64,000 nucleotides of DNA from Rubrivivax sp. (GCA_027490215.1 JAIXYO010000046.1:1-64000), one strand, 5' to 3'; positions 25,392 through 34,905 are shown, counted from the stretch's first letter. Numbers and translations are program-made. The notes: generated from the sequence alone by a model not told the origin.

Positions 25392-26408
25392 TCAGGCCTG
25401 CGCCCAGAACACAGCGAACCAGCCCTGGGCATCAACCCAGCAGCGCGTGCGCGCAAACCCCGCCGATTGCAGCAGGGCGGCAAAGCGCTCGACGCTGTAC
25501 TTGTAAGAGTTTTCTGTGTGCAGGCGCTCGCCAGCCTCGAATCGCCGTTCGCCCTCGGGCCAGCGCACACGCAGCGCACGTCGCGCCTCCAGATGCATCT
25601 CGATGCGTGACGCCTCGGGGTTGAAGAAAGCCACGTGGCGCCAGTCACGCGGGTCGAAATCGCTACCGATCAGCCGGTTCAGGTGGCGCAGCAGGTTCAG
25701 GTTGAAGGCGGCGGTGACGCCCAGTGCGTCGTCATACGCCGGCTCGAGCCATTCGACGCCCTTGATCAGATCGACACCGATCAGCAGGCCGCCTCCAATC
25801 GACTGGCGTCGAACGCTGGCGAGAAACAGCTCGGCCTGCTCGGGGGTGAAATTGCCGATGCTCGACCCCGGGTAAAAGAACACTGGCCTGCCTTGCACCA
25901 TGTCCGGTGGCAGCGCCAGTGCGCTGGAGAAGTCCAGGCCGACACCTGTCACGCTGAGCGTCGGATGCCGGTGCTGCACGTCGGTCAGCGCCTGTTCCAG
26001 AAAGCCCACCGAGATGTCGACCGCGACATAACGTGCGGGTCGCAGCGATGGGATCAGCCGCAGCGCTTTTGCGCAGTTGCCCGCCCCCAGATCGACCAAT
26101 GTGCCGACCTCGCCGATCGCCTGCGCGATGGCCAAGGCGTTGGCGGACAGGATGGCTGCCTCGGTGCGTGTCGGGTAGTACTCTGGCAGCTCGGTGATGG
26201 CTTCGAACAGGCGTGACCCCAGTGCGTCGTAGAGGAACTTCGGCGACGTCGTGGCCTGTGCAGCGGCCAGCCCGTCGATCAATTCCTGGCGAGTCAGCTC
26301 AGCGTCATCGCGATGCACTTGCACCAGACGAAGGGGTGCATCTACTGCAGAGCCCGGCGCTGGCGATGAGACGGACGATGCGGTGGGTTTCAAGGCAGGG
26401 TGCTCCAT
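25392..26408 (-). CDS. egtD: EgtD-type L-histidine N-alpha-methyltransferase
   Basis: A 338-residue SAM-dependent methyltransferase of the DUF2260/EgtD family. EgtD trimethylates histidine to hercynine, the first step of ergothioneine synthesis. Family stretches include SPKFLYDALGSRLFEAITEL, PEYYPTRTEAAIL, VDLGAGNCAKALRL (SAM loop), FYPGSSIGNFTPEQA and the C-terminal ENSYKYSVERFAALLQ with a terminal GWFAVFWA. Start ATG at 26408. The usual partner EgtB is not adjacent on either side, so the product may be hercynine, or EgtB may lie elsewhere. It is divergent from lepB. Confidence 0.88.
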   Translation of the reverse strand: MEHPALKPTASSVSSPAPGSAVDAPLRLVQVHRDDAELTRQELIDGLAAAQATTSPKFLYDALGSRLFEAITELPEYYPTRTEAAILSANALAIAQAIGEVGTLVDLGAGNCAKALRLIPSLRPARYVAVDISVGFLEQALTDVQHRHPTLSVTGVGLDFSSALALPPDMVQGRPVFFYPGSSIGNFTPEQAELFLASVRRQSIGGGLLIGVDLIKGVEWLEPAYDDALGVTAAFNLNLLRHLNRLIGSDFDPRDWRHVAFFNPEASRIEMHLEARRALRVRWPEGERRFEAGERLHTENSYKYSVERFAALLQSAGFARTRCWVDAQGWFAVFWAQA

Positions 26409-26554
26409 GGTCGGTGGTCGGCCGTGCTGCCCCGACCTTTCAGCGCATTGTGTTGCCTGGCCACCACCAGCGCAGGGCGTGGACACAATCTGCGACGCGC
26501 CATGCTTCGGCAATGCCCACCCCCGATAATTCGCGACGCTTTCGACCACCCTCC

Positions 26555-27379
26555 ATGCAGATCGGTTTTTCCAACAACGAGTTTTTGTTTGGCGTGATGG
26601 TCGCAGCAGGCGCCTGCCGCTGGGCCTGGCGGCGCAAGTTGAGCCGGATGACCGAGCCACCGCAGCGGCGGCCGCTGTGGGCGAGCCTCGGCAGCGAGTT
26701 GTTCGTTGTCGTCGCGCTGATCTTCACCTGTCGTGTGGCGGTTGCAGACTGGCCTAGCGTGCCATCGGGTTCCATGGAGCCCACGTTGCGGGTAGGTGAT
26801 TACCTGTTGATCAACCACCTGGCTTATGGCCCGAGGCTTCCGTTCACCAACACAGCCATCGAGTTCGGGCAGCCGCAGCGCGGTGACGTGGTCGTCTTTC
26901 GCTACCCGCACGATGTGTCGCAGCTCTATGTCAAGCGCCTGGTCGGCATGCCGGGCGATGTGGTGGCATTCACCGGCGGGATCGCCTCGATCAACGGCGA
27001 AGCACCGAAGGCAGAGATGCTGGAGGACGATGAACTGGCTCCACTGCAGGTGCGCCGCACCGACGAGGACCGTGGCCAGTGGATGGTTCTTGAATCGGCT
27101 TCGGCGCCACCCCGCGTGCTGAAGATCAACCCTTTCATCCTGGGCCGCACACCGCTCAATCTGGACGACACCGGCCTTTCCGCGCACTGCCAGTCTCCGC
27201 GAGGAGGTGAATGGCAATGCACCGTGCCGGCGGGCCAGTACCTGATGCTTGGCGACAACCGAGATGCCTCCGGCGACTCGCGCGAGTGGGGCTTCCTTCC
27301 GCACGAGCAGGTCTATGGCAAGGCGGTTCGCGTGCTGTTCAACTTCAGGCAAGCTGGCAGGGTGTGGAAGCCGCTATGA
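26555..27379 (+). CDS. lepB: Signal peptidase I
   Basis: A membrane serine peptidase that removes signal peptides after Sec or Tat export. With the chosen ATG it has 274 residues: a first hydrophobic segment near residue 10, a second at about 48-65, then the catalytic Ser73 in PSGSMEPTLRVGDYLL and Lys127 in YVKRLVGMPGD. The C-terminal box GDNRDASGDSREWGF is also present. ATG at 26513 is an alternative start, and neither has a good ribosome binding site. In many Betaproteobacteria lepB is linked to lepA and rnc; here it stands before coaBC, so this may be a second signal peptidase. Confidence 0.88.
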   Translation: MQIGFSNNEFLFGVMVAAGACRWAWRRKLSRMTEPPQRRPLWASLGSELFVVVALIFTCRVAVADWPSVPSGSMEPTLRVGDYLLINHLAYGPRLPFTNTAIEFGQPQRGDVVVFRYPHDVSQLYVKRLVGMPGDVVAFTGGIASINGEAPKAEMLEDDELAPLQVRRTDEDRGQWMVLESASAPPRVLKINPFILGRTPLNLDDTGLSAHCQSPRGGEWQCTVPAGQYLMLGDNRDASGDSREWGFLPHEQVYGKAVRVLFNFRQAGRVWKPL

Positions 27380-27398
27380 ACCTCTCGGTGCAACAACG

Positions 27399-28682
27399 AT
27401 GACCCATCCATCCGATTCGACAACGACACCCGCAGATGCCGCACGCGCTGATCTCCATGGCAGGCACGTTGTGCTTGGCCTGTCGGGTGGTATTGCCTGC
27501 TACAAGGCTGCCGAGCTGGCGCGTGCGCTGGTGAAAGCCGGTGCCACGGTGCAGGTGGTGATGACCGAGGCAGCCGAACAGTTCATCACCCCGGTGACGA
27601 TGCAGGCCTTGTCGGGACGCCCGGTGTTCACCAGCGCCTGGGACACGCGCGATGTGGATGGCAACGCGAACAACATGGCGCACATCAACCTGACGCGGCA
27701 TGCCGATGCGGTGCTGGTGGCGCCGGCCAGCGCCGATTTCATGGCCAAGCTGTTGCACGGTCGCGCCGACGACCTGCTGAGCCTGTTGTGTCTGGCGCGC
27801 CCGATCGAGACCTGCCCGCTGTTGATCGCTCCCGCGATGAACCGCGAGATGTGGGCACATCCGGCGACCCAGCGCAATGTCGCTCAACTGCGCGCTGATG
27901 GCACGCACCTCCTCGGCCCGGACAGCGGCGAGCAGGCGTGCGGTGAAGTTGGTGAGGGCCGGATGCTTGAACCCGAGCAACTGCTCGAGGAATTGATCGG
28001 CTTCTTCCGTCCGAAGCCGCTCGCAGGCAAGCGCGTGCTGATCACCGCTGGGCCCACCTTCGAGCCGATCGACCCGGTGCGCGGTATCACCAACCTGTCC
28101 AGCGGCAAGATGGGGTTTGCAATCGCACGGGCGGCGGCTGAGGCGGGAGCCGAGGTCACCCTGGTGACTGGGCCGGTGCATGTGGGCACACCGCGCGGCG
28201 TGCGGCGCATCGATGTGCGCACTGCCTTGCAAATGGCCGATGCGGTTATTCCGCTGGCGCCGACCCAGGACGTGTTCATCGCCACCGCGGCGGTGGCCGA
28301 CTGGCGGCCCGCGACACTGGCCGAGCAGAAGATCAAGAAGAACGGCAGCAAAGTGGCGCCGACCTTTGAGCTGACCGAGAACCCGGACATCCTGGCAGCG
28401 GTGGCCAAGCAGGCACTGGTGGAGGGTCACCCGTTCTGCGTCGGCTTCGCAGCTGAAAGCCACGACCTGCTGAAACATGCGCGCGAGAAGCGCGAGCGAA
28501 AGCAGATCCCGTTGATCGTCGGCAACCTGGGTCCTGCCACCTTCGGGCGCGACGACAACGCGTTGGTACTGGTCGATGCGCACAGCCACCGAGACCTGCC
28601 ACCCGCAGACAAGCTGACCCTTGCACGCTGGCTGATCACCGACATCGCGCAGCGGCTCCAATCCACGGAAACACCCCTATGA
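27399..28682 (+). CDS. coaBC: Phosphopantothenoylcysteine decarboxylase / phosphopantothenate-cysteine ligase
   Basis: A 427-residue bifunctional enzyme (Dfp) for two steps of coenzyme A synthesis. The N-terminal CoaC flavoprotein begins [20 protein letters not shown]. It has the active-site His in [11 protein letters not shown], the PAMN motif in [11 protein letters not shown], and Cys in [12 protein letters not shown]. The C-terminal CoaB domain begins [15 protein letters not shown] and has [12 protein letters not shown] and TAAVADWRP. The ATG at 27399 gives the standard length. Its stop overlaps the dut start by 4 bp (ATGA), the conserved coaBC-dut arrangement. Confidence 0.96.
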   Translation: MTHPSDSTTTPADAARADLHGRHVVLGLSGGIACYKAAELARALVKAGATVQVVMTEAAEQFITPVTMQALSGRPVFTSAWDTRDVDGNANNMAHINLTRHADAVLVAPASADFMAKLLHGRADDLLSLLCLARPIETCPLLIAPAMNREMWAHPATQRNVAQLRADGTHLLGPDSGEQACGEVGEGRMLEPEQLLEELIGFFRPKPLAGKRVLITAGPTFEPIDPVRGITNLSSGKMGFAIARAAAEAGAEVTLVTGPVHVGTPRGVRRIDVRTALQMADAVIPLAPTQDVFIATAAVADWRPATLAEQKIKKNGSKVAPTFELTENPDILAAVAKQALVEGHPFCVGFAAESHDLLKHAREKRERKQIPLIVGNLGPATFGRDDNALVLVDAHSHRDLPPADKLTLARWLITDIAQRLQSTETPL

Positions 28683-29128
28683 CGACGATCGATGTGACAG
28701 TGCTGGACCCGCGCATGGCCGAGGCCCTGCCGGCCTATGCCACTCCGGGCAGCGCAGGCCTGGATCTGCGCGCCTGCCTCGAAGAGCCCTTGCTGATCGA
28801 ACCTGGCCAGACGCGGCTGATCCCCACCGGTCTGGCGATCCACATCGCCGATCCGGGCCTGGCCGCGATGATCCTGCCGCGCTCGGGGCTCGGCCACAAG
28901 CACGGCATCGTGCTGGGCAATCTGGTCGGCCTGATCGATTCGGACTACCAGGGCCCGTTGATGGTCAGCTGCTGGAACCGCGGCCAGGTGGCGTACAACG
29001 TGCAGCCGATGGAGCGCATTGCGCAGCTCGTCATCGTGCCAGTGGTGCAGGCCAGCTTTCGCCTTGTGGACTCGTTCGAGGCCTCAGACCGCGGTGCAGG
29101 GGGCTTTGGATCGACCGGTGCGCGCTGA
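28679..29128 (+). CDS. dut: Deoxyuridine 5'-triphosphate nucleotidohydrolase
   Basis: A 149-residue trimeric dUTPase that hydrolyses dUTP to dUMP. The five motifs are present: [42 protein letters not shown] and the glycine-rich C-terminal arm [10 protein letters not shown]. Full length. It overlaps coaBC by 4 bp and is convergent with the SlyD-like gene, leaving only 15 bp between the stops. Confidence 0.97.
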   Translation: MTTIDVTVLDPRMAEALPAYATPGSAGLDLRACLEEPLLIEPGQTRLIPTGLAIHIADPGLAAMILPRSGLGHKHGIVLGNLVGLIDSDYQGPLMVSCWNRGQVAYNVQPMERIAQLVIVPVVQASFRLVDSFEASDRGAGGFGSTGAR

Positions 29129-29143
29129 GGTCGGCGCGCCCAT

Positions 29144-29665
29144 TCAGTGAAGGAGCGGGCCGGGGGGCATGGCGTTGAGTACGCTGAAAGCCGGCTGTCC
29201 GACACTGCCCGCCTCGACCTCGTGAGCCGTGGCTGTGCGCACGTCCTGTACCTTCAGGTGAAGCCGCAGTGCCAGCCCGGCCAAAGGGTGGTTGCCATCG
29301 AGCACGACATGCGTCGGGTACACCTCGGTAACGGTGTAGAGCACGTCTGCAGGCATGTCGGGCGTCACCGCGCCTTCGGGCACACCCTCGAACTGCATAC
29401 CGATTTCGATGCCACCGGGAAACACCGAGCGCTCCTCGAAGAACACGAGAGCCGCGTCGTAGTCGCCGAAGGCATGTTCGGGTTCGAGGTGCAGCGAGGC
29501 TTCGAAGCCAACAGTCTGGTCGAGCACCGCAGCTTCCACCTGTTCAAGCAGATCGACACCGCCATAGAAAAACTCGACCGGTTCTGCCAGCTCGTCGATC
29601 AGCTGGCCTTGGGCGTCTTCAAGTCGCCAGGTGAGCGCGACGACGCAAGGAGATTGAATGTGCAT
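29144..29665 (-). CDS. FKBP-type peptidyl-prolyl isomerase, SlyD-like
   Basis: A 173-residue SlyD/FkpB-type isomerase. The beginning VVALTWRLEDAQGQLIDE and the flap domain with LEPEHAFGDYDAALVFFEER are typical. GNHPLAGLALRLHLKVQDV closes the FKBP fold as in SlyD (DGNHPLAGKTL). The His/Cys-rich metal-binding tail of E. coli SlyD is absent. Start ATG at 29665. It faces the cupin gene across an 81-bp divergent gap. Confidence 0.92.
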   Translation of the reverse strand: MHIQSPCVVALTWRLEDAQGQLIDELAEPVEFFYGGVDLLEQVEAAVLDQTVGFEASLHLEPEHAFGDYDAALVFFEERSVFPGGIEIGMQFEGVPEGAVTPDMPADVLYTVTEVYPTHVVLDGNHPLAGLALRLHLKVQDVRTATAHEVEAGSVGQPAFSVLNAMPPGPLLH

Positions 29666-29746
29666 CCGGAAATGATCGCACAGGGCTGAACGTTGCCCGT
29701 GGCGCTGCGACTTCCCGGTCGAACGGGCGCATGGACAATCTCGCGC

Positions 29747-30886
29747 ATGACCACCGACACTCCCACGCCCCTGCTGGGCGGACTGAGCCCGCAGGCTTTC
29801 ATGCGCCGCTACTGGCAGAAGAAGCCCTTTCTGATTCGCCGGGCACTTCCTGGCGCCGAACCAGCACTCGACAGGGCCGCGTTGTTCGCTCTGGCTGACA
29901 CCGAGGGCGTCGAGTCGCGTCTGATCGAGCGACGCGAAGGCCGCTGGTCCTTGCGCCGAGGACCGTTCTCCCGACGCCAATTGCCGCCGCTTGCCAGACC
30001 CGGTTGGACGCTGCTCGTGCAGGGCGTCGATCTGCATGCGCCGGCTGCGCATCGATTGCTGTCGCACTTCCGATTTGCATCCGATGTGCGGCTCGATGAT
30101 GTGATGATTTCGTACGCCACCGATGGCGGCGGCGTCGGCCCTCACATCGATTCCTACGATGTATTCCTTCTTCAGTTGGCCGGTCGCCGCCGTTGGCGCG
30201 TCGGTCGAGCCAAGCAGCCTGCGCTTGTGCCTGATCTGCCCCTGAAGATCCTGGCGAACTTCAAGCCAGAACACGAATGGACGCTGGAGCCAGGCGACAT
30301 GCTGTACCTGCCGCCGGGTTGGGCGCACGAGGGCGTGGCAGACGGTGAATGCCTCACCGCATCGATCGGCTTCCGGGCGCCGACCCGTGACGAGGTCGGC
30401 CTCGAGGTGATGCAGAGAATGCTTGATGGTGTCGATGATGACGAGGGCACCGCAAGCCGTTATCGCGATGCCTCACAAACGGCTACCGACCAGCCCGCGC
30501 GCATCCCCTCACGACTGGTCGAGTTTGCCGCCGATGCGGTCAGGCACCTTGTCGATAACCCGTCTTCACTGCAGTGCGCGCTGGGCGAATGGCTCAGCGA
30601 ACCCAAGCCGCAGACCTGGTTTGAACCCACCGACGCCTTGCCTGATCGCTGCGCTGTCGCGCTGGATCGGCGCACCAGAATGCTGTACGACGACAGGCAT
30701 GTCTTCATCAATGGAGAATCCTTCGTCGCTTCCGGACGTGATGCGCGCCTGATGCGGCAGCTGGCGGACGCCCGAATGCTCGATGCACGTGCGGTGGCGG
30801 CTCTCAGCGCCGATGCCTGGGAGCTGCTGCAGTCGTGGGTGTTTCAAGGGTGGCTGCGTGCGGACGTGCGTGCAGATGGCTGTTGA
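29747..30886 (+). CDS. JmjC/cupin-type ribosomal oxygenase (YcfD/RoxA family)
   Basis: A 379-residue Fe(II)/2-oxoglutarate oxygenase. The iron ligands are His133 and Asp135 in GPHIDSYDVF and His194 in PPGWAHEGVADG, in positions like those of E. coli YcfD/RoxA, which hydroxylates an arginine of ribosomal protein L16. The C-terminal part contains the helical dimer and winged-helix regions of the family. The ATG at 29747 was chosen because upstream sequence has no family similarity. It is followed 38 bp later by an unknown gene on the same strand. Confidence 0.9.
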   Translation: MTTDTPTPLLGGLSPQAFMRRYWQKKPFLIRRALPGAEPALDRAALFALADTEGVESRLIERREGRWSLRRGPFSRRQLPPLARPGWTLLVQGVDLHAPAAHRLLSHFRFASDVRLDDVMISYATDGGGVGPHIDSYDVFLLQLAGRRRWRVGRAKQPALVPDLPLKILANFKPEHEWTLEPGDMLYLPPGWAHEGVADGECLTASIGFRAPTRDEVGLEVMQRMLDGVDDDEGTASRYRDASQTATDQPARIPSRLVEFAADAVRHLVDNPSSLQCALGEWLSEPKPQTWFEPTDALPDRCAVALDRRTRMLYDDRHVFINGESFVASGRDARLMRQLADARMLDARAVAALSADAWELLQSWVFQGWLRADVRADGC

Positions 30887-30924
30887 ATTGCTCACCGTGA
30901 TGGACCCAGCGAGGAGCTTGAACC

Positions 30925-31413
30925 ATGAATCTTCCAGCGGATGGGCTGTTTGATACCCGCGCTCAGTTTCAGTCCGCCGTGCGATCGGCGTTTGCACAGA
31001 TTGCGTCAGCGGGCGCACGCGAAGTCTGGCTGTGTGATGAAGACTTTGCGGATTGGCCGCTCAATGACTCGCAAGTCGTTGAGCACTTGTCGCAGTGGGC
31101 TGGCGCGCATCGGCGATGCACGGTGATGGCCAGTCGCTATGACAGCATTCAGAGATTGCATCCGCGCTGGGTGCACTGGCGACGGCAGCGGTCGCATGTG
31201 GTGCATTGCCGGACCCCCGATGAGTCGCAAACCAACTCGCTGCCTGGTTTGCTGCTAGCACCTGGCTGTTTGACGCTGCGCCTGATCGATCGCGAGCGTT
31301 GGCGAGGTTCGATTTCTGCTGATCCAGCCGATGCCGTTCTGGCACGTGAGCGGCTTGATGTGTTGATGCAACGTTCCGTCGAAGCGTTCCCGTCAAGCAC
31401 GCTAGGTTTATGA
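30925..31413 (+). CDS. Conserved-looking hypothetical protein
   Basis: A 162-residue soluble protein that I cannot assign to a named family. It has no signal peptide or membrane segment. The N-terminal half contains EVWLCDEDFADWPL and MASRYDSIQRLHPRWVHWR, a Trp/Arg-rich middle that might contact nucleic acid or another acidic partner. The second half has a beta-rich LPGLLLAPGCLTLRLIDRERWRG. It begins with a clear ATG and follows the oxygenase gene by 38 bp, so the two are probably co-transcribed. Codon use is like the neighbours. Confidence 0.72.
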   Translation: MNLPADGLFDTRAQFQSAVRSAFAQIASAGAREVWLCDEDFADWPLNDSQVVEHLSQWAGAHRRCTVMASRYDSIQRLHPRWVHWRRQRSHVVHCRTPDESQTNSLPGLLLAPGCLTLRLIDRERWRGSISADPADAVLARERLDVLMQRSVEAFPSSTLGL

Positions 31414-31433
31414 GTCAGTTTCCGCTCGCGACA

Positions 31434-31439
31434 TATACT
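31434..31439 (+). promoter_or_regulatory. Possible -10 box upstream of the alanine-rich lipoprotein gene
   Basis: TATACT matches the sigma-70 -10 consensus closely, inside an unusually AT-rich 140-bp gap. The -35 region is poor. It would give a leader of about 110 nt before the lipoprotein start codon. Confidence 0.3.
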
Positions 31440-31554
31440 AGCCGGCTGCTGACTAAGGGTTTATTGGCCTTTAGTTTCTGAGTTTTGGGTTTGTCGTTCA
31501 GGCGACGACTCTGGACCGTATCCCTTCTTATCTACCTTTCTACTGAGGATGAAC

Positions 31555-31857
31555 ATGAACAAGTCGCTCGTGCTGGCCACCCTGTTTGCTGCTGTTGCTC
31601 TTTCCGCTTGCGGCAAGAAAGAAGAAGTCGCTCCAGCCGTCGAAGCGGCTGCTTCCGCTGCTGCACCAGCCATCGCAGAAGTTTCTGCCGCTGCCGCCTC
31701 GGCAGTCGACACTGCCGCTTCGGCTGCTGCTGATGCCACGACGGCCGCCAGCGGTGCAGCCGGCGCGACGATGGATGCAGCCAATGCTGCAGCCGATGCC
31801 GCCAAGGACGCTGCTGCCAAGGCCGCTGATGCCGCCACTGGCGCCATGAAGAAGTAA
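31555..31857 (+). CDS. Alanine-rich small lipoprotein
   Basis: A 100-residue predicted lipoprotein. The signal MNKSLVLATLFAAVALSAC ends at a canonical LSAC lipobox, followed by GKKEEVAP. The mature part is more than half Ala with evenly spaced Asp, Glu, Ser, Thr and Lys (for example AADAAKDAAAKAADAATG). This is the pattern of an amphipathic alpha-helical coiled coil. ATG at 31555 is preferred over 31549 because GAGG lies six bases upstream of it. It is a single-gene unit: an AT-rich leader before it and a strong terminator 19 bp after it. It may be an abundant Lpp-like envelope protein; this is inference. Confidence 0.82.
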   Translation: MNKSLVLATLFAAVALSACGKKEEVAPAVEAAASAAAPAIAEVSAAAASAVDTAASAAADATTAASGAAGATMDAANAAADAAKDAAAKAADAATGAMKK

Positions 31858-31875
31858 TCGGGTCAGCCCGAGATG

Positions 31876-31901
31876 AAAAAGCCGCCCTCGGGCGGCTTTT
31901 T
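31876..31901 (+). terminator. Rho-independent terminator of the alanine-rich lipoprotein gene
   Basis: AAAAAGCCGCCC and GGGCGGCTTTTT form a strong GC stem with a tiny loop and flanking A and T runs. Being nearly symmetrical, it can work in both directions. It lies 19 bp after the lipoprotein stop codon. Confidence 0.9.
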
Positions 31902-31988
31902 CGTGGGCGTCTGCAAACGCGCCACTGGATCTTCTTCACCCCCGTCAAGGCCGCCGCGACTGGCATGGCCCAGGGGGAGATCCGACAT

Positions 31989-33185
31989 CTATTTCAGGTC
32001 GTTGACCAGCACTTGGGCCAGGCGTGTGGCGACATCGTTGTCGGGCGCGCCACCCTCGGAGCTCTGCACGGTGACTTTGCTCTGCCGGCCGTCGCCCTTG
32101 ACCTGCACACGGTAGCGAACCACCTGATTCGCGTCCTTCTTGTCGCTGCCCAAGCCCCCGAAGTTCAGCAGCTTGCTGAACAAACCTGGCTCCTGCTTCG
32201 TCGGTGCCTGGCTCTGATCGGTGTAGCTGACGTAATAGAAGCCCTGCGCGCGGTCGCGGTCTTCCACGGCGAAACCACTCCGGTCCAGCGCCAGGCCGAC
32301 ACGCCGCCAGGCGCGATCGAAATCATCGTCCACTTGCAGGGTTCCTGCCGGTCCGCCCGCCAGCAGTCGCGCGCGCGGTGGCGCAGCCTCCCCGGGCGCG
32401 ACCAGCGCGGTGGCACGCTCTTCCTGTGCGCCTAGTTTGAGAAGCAATCGACGCAGCATCTCGGCCTCGAGTTCCGGCTCGGGCGGGCGCGCCTGCCAGG
32501 TGCTGCTGTCCTTGTTCGAGCCGGTCAGCACCTCAACCGCACCACGGTGGCTGATGTAGATCTCGCTGCCATTTGCGCTGCGCTCCACTCGCGTGCGGTA
32601 GCGGTCTCGCTCGCCGCTGTCCCAGGCGGAATCGAAAACGAGGCCGATGGTCGAGCGGATGAAGTCCTGCGGTATCTTGGACCGGTTCTCGTTCCAGTCG
32701 GTCTCCATCACGCCGACCTCAGCCTGATCGATCACGAGTGTGAAGCCGCGCTCGCCCCAGAACTGCTTGAGCTTGGGCCACACCTGCTCCGGAGTCATCG
32801 TGGTCACGATCCAGCGGTCGTTGCCACTGCGGTCAATGGTCACATTCGGATCGGTGGTTGGCACCACCCCCACCGCGTTCGTGCCGCCGCCGGTGGTCGT
32901 GGCGAAAGAAGGCGGCTGGTAGGTCGCCGCGCTGACCACACCCGAGCCATCCTGCTTGTAGCGAGAGTCACGGGCCAACTGCGTCAGGTCTGGCGGGACT
33001 TCGAGGCCCTGCGTCTGCGCCGATTGGGTGCGGTAGTCGACCTTGTCGCCCTTGAACAGGCCGCCGACCGAGGTGCAACCTGCCAGGCTGATCACCACCA
33101 CCGAACTGACGAGGCACCTGGCGTGCAAGCCACTGTTCGATACGGTGTTGGAGCGGGCTTGTTTCGTATCTGTCACGTTGTTCAT
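31989..33185 (-). CDS. bamC: Outer-membrane assembly lipoprotein BamC
   Basis: A 398-residue BamC/NlpB, a component of the BAM complex that inserts beta-barrel proteins. The lipobox LAGC follows an N-terminal hydrophobic stretch (CLVSSVVVIS). The conserved unstructured lid segment contains VDYRTQSAQTQGLEVPPDLT, which contacts BamD in E. coli. Two helix-grip domains follow (about 130-245 and 280-398). The N-terminal region before the signal core is longer than usual, so the true start might be internal. It lies downstream of dapA, the order also found in E. coli. Confidence 0.92.
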   Translation of the reverse strand: MNNVTDTKQARSNTVSNSGLHARCLVSSVVVISLAGCTSVGGLFKGDKVDYRTQSAQTQGLEVPPDLTQLARDSRYKQDGSGVVSAATYQPPSFATTTGGGTNAVGVVPTTDPNVTIDRSGNDRWIVTTMTPEQVWPKLKQFWGERGFTLVIDQAEVGVMETDWNENRSKIPQDFIRSTIGLVFDSAWDSGERDRYRTRVERSANGSEIYISHRGAVEVLTGSNKDSSTWQARPPEPELEAEMLRRLLLKLGAQEERATALVAPGEAAPPRARLLAGGPAGTLQVDDDFDRAWRRVGLALDRSGFAVEDRDRAQGFYYVSYTDQSQAPTKQEPGLFSKLLNFGGLGSDKKDANQVVRYRVQVKGDGRQSKVTVQSSEGGAPDNDVATRLAQVLVNDLK

Positions 33186-33283
33186 CTCCGTGGGGGTGGC
33201 GGCGCCAGTGCCGCGCAGCCCATTGATCGCCGATGGCGAAAGAAAGGACATTCGAGGTGTATCGGGCGACCGACGACGGCCTC

Positions 33284-34165
33284 TCACAGCAAGCCCGCAT
33301 CACGCAGGGCCGCGCCGACGGTGGCCACACCTGTCGGGGTCAGCGGCAGCAGCGGCAGGCGCAGTGTGTTCTTGCATCGACCCAATTGGGACAGTGCCCA
33401 CTTGGTCGGTGCTGGGCTGGGTTCGGTGAACAGATGCTTGTGCAGCGGCAGCAAACGCATGTGGATGGCCGTGGCTTCACGCACCTCGCCCGCCATCGCG
33501 GCCACACACAGATCATGCATCGCACGCGGCGCCACGTTGGCTGTGACGCTGACGTTGCCGTGTCCGCCCAACAGCATCAGCGCAATGGCTGTCGGGTCAT
33601 CGCCAGAATAGACCGAGAAGCCAGGCGGCGCATGCTTGATCAGCCACGCCGCGCGTTCGATGTTGCCCGTGGCTTCCTTGACCGCGACGATGCCCGGCAA
33701 CTGCGCCAGGCGCAGCGTGGTTTCCGGCTGCATATCCGCCACGGTGCGCCCAGGCACGTTGTAAAGAACGATGGGCGTGTCGACCGCCTCGGCGATCGCC
33801 TTGAAGTGCTGGTAGATGCCTTCCTGAGAGGGCTTGTTGTAGTACGGCACCACCGACAGCACACAGTCCGCGCCGACCTGCTTCGCAAAGCGCGTCAGCT
33901 CGATCGCTTCGCGCGTGGAGTTGCCGCCAGCGCCGGCCATGATGGGGATGCGTCCGCGCGCATGCTCCACGGCCACGCGGATGATTTCGCAGTGCTCTTC
34001 CACCGACACGGTCGGAGACTCACCAGTGGTTCCGACCACGCCGATGCAGTCCGTGCCTTCGGCGATGTGCCAGTCCATCAGGCTGCGCAGCGTGTCGTAG
34101 TCGACACTGCCGTCCTCGTGCATCGGCGTGACCAGCGCGACGATGCTGCCAGTGATCGGTTTCAT
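33284..34165 (-). CDS. dapA: 4-hydroxy-tetrahydrodipicolinate synthase
   Basis: A 293-residue DapA, the first committed enzyme of lysine and diaminopimelate synthesis; it condenses pyruvate with aspartate semialdehyde. Family motifs are [30 protein letters not shown] and the Schiff-base Lys in IVAVKEATG. The ATG at 34165 has AAGGA about 7 bases upstream and is preferred over an in-frame ATG 15 bp earlier. It lies between a methyltransferase gene and bamC on one strand. Confidence 0.96.
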   Translation of the reverse strand: MKPITGSIVALVTPMHEDGSVDYDTLRSLMDWHIAEGTDCIGVVGTTGESPTVSVEEHCEIIRVAVEHARGRIPIMAGAGGNSTREAIELTRFAKQVGADCVLSVVPYYNKPSQEGIYQHFKAIAEAVDTPIVLYNVPGRTVADMQPETTLRLAQLPGIVAVKEATGNIERAAWLIKHAPPGFSVYSGDDPTAIALMLLGGHGNVSVTANVAPRAMHDLCVAAMAGEVREATAIHMRLLPLHKHLFTEPSPAPTKWALSQLGRCKNTLRLPLLPLTPTGVATVGAALRDAGLL

Positions 34166-34190
34166 GGGAATTCCTTGCAAGCTTTCGATT

Positions 34191-34802
34191 TTAGCTGGCG
34201 CGAGAAGGATTCAAGGGCTGCAGCGGATGGCGCTGCATGTCGGCGTTGCCGGTCGATGGGCGAACCGCCACCAGGCGCTGGATGAAACGATCGGGTTGGC
34301 TGCAAAAACCATCTTCGTAAGCCACCACGCGCAATCCGTGCGTTGTCGCGAAGTGCAGCAACTCGCCGGGGCGCAGCAGAAAGTCAGGGTTGGAGGGTTT
34401 GCCGACGCTGGCGTTCCCTTCGGCAAAGGTTTCGTAGATCAACACACCTGAAGCAGCCACGCTTCGGGCGATGTCCGGCAGGAGCGCACGCCACAAGTAG
34501 TTCGTCACGACCACGGCCGAGAAAGTTTCTCCACGCAGGGGCCAGGGCTGCCCTTCGAGGTCGGCGACCACGGTGCGCGCCAGCTCCCGCAGACCTTCAA
34601 GCGCTGCGGCGTCGCGATCCACCGCCGTGACCGTGCCACCCAGATCACGGAACCAGTGGGTGTGCCTGCCGCTGCCACAGGCCACATCGAGCACGGTGCT
34701 GCCGGCGGGCACCAGGTGAGACCAGCGACGCACCCATTCGGACACGATGACGCTGCCGTGGGACGGGGGCGAGCGCTGCTCTGGCGTCGAAGGATCGGTC
34801 AT
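34191..34802 (-). CDS. Class I SAM-dependent methyltransferase
   Basis: A 203-residue soluble methyltransferase of unknown substrate. Motif I is [15 protein letters not shown], and motif II follows in [28 protein letters not shown] and [18 protein letters not shown] resemble proteins annotated as tellurite-resistance or UbiE-like methyltransferases, though no tellurite function is implied. The ATG at 34802 is chosen; upstream codons are not family-like. It is the first gene of a run with dapA (25 bp gap) and bamC, and is divergent from parE. Confidence 0.85.
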   Translation of the reverse strand: MTDPSTPEQRSPPSHGSVIVSEWVRRWSHLVPAGSTVLDVACGSGRHTHWFRDLGGTVTAVDRDAAALEGLRELARTVVADLEGQPWPLRGETFSAVVVTNYLWRALLPDIARSVAASGVLIYETFAEGNASVGKPSNPDFLLRPGELLHFATTHGLRVVAYEDGFCSQPDRFIQRLVAVRPSTGNADMQRHPLQPLNPSRAS

Positions 34803-34905
34803 GTGAGGGTGCGCGGGCGCGTGTGGAAATGTATGCCAGCCAGTCCACGAGGCGGCTGGTTGGGTGCTGTCGGCGCTGGGAACCTGCTCCCTACAATCCG
34901 CCGCC

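Noticed and set aside
31461-31847. A minus-strand Ala/Ser-rich frame over the lipoprotein gene
   Set aside because: It is the mirror of GCx codons of the alanine-rich lipoprotein, which has a lipobox, ribosome binding site and terminator on the plus strand.
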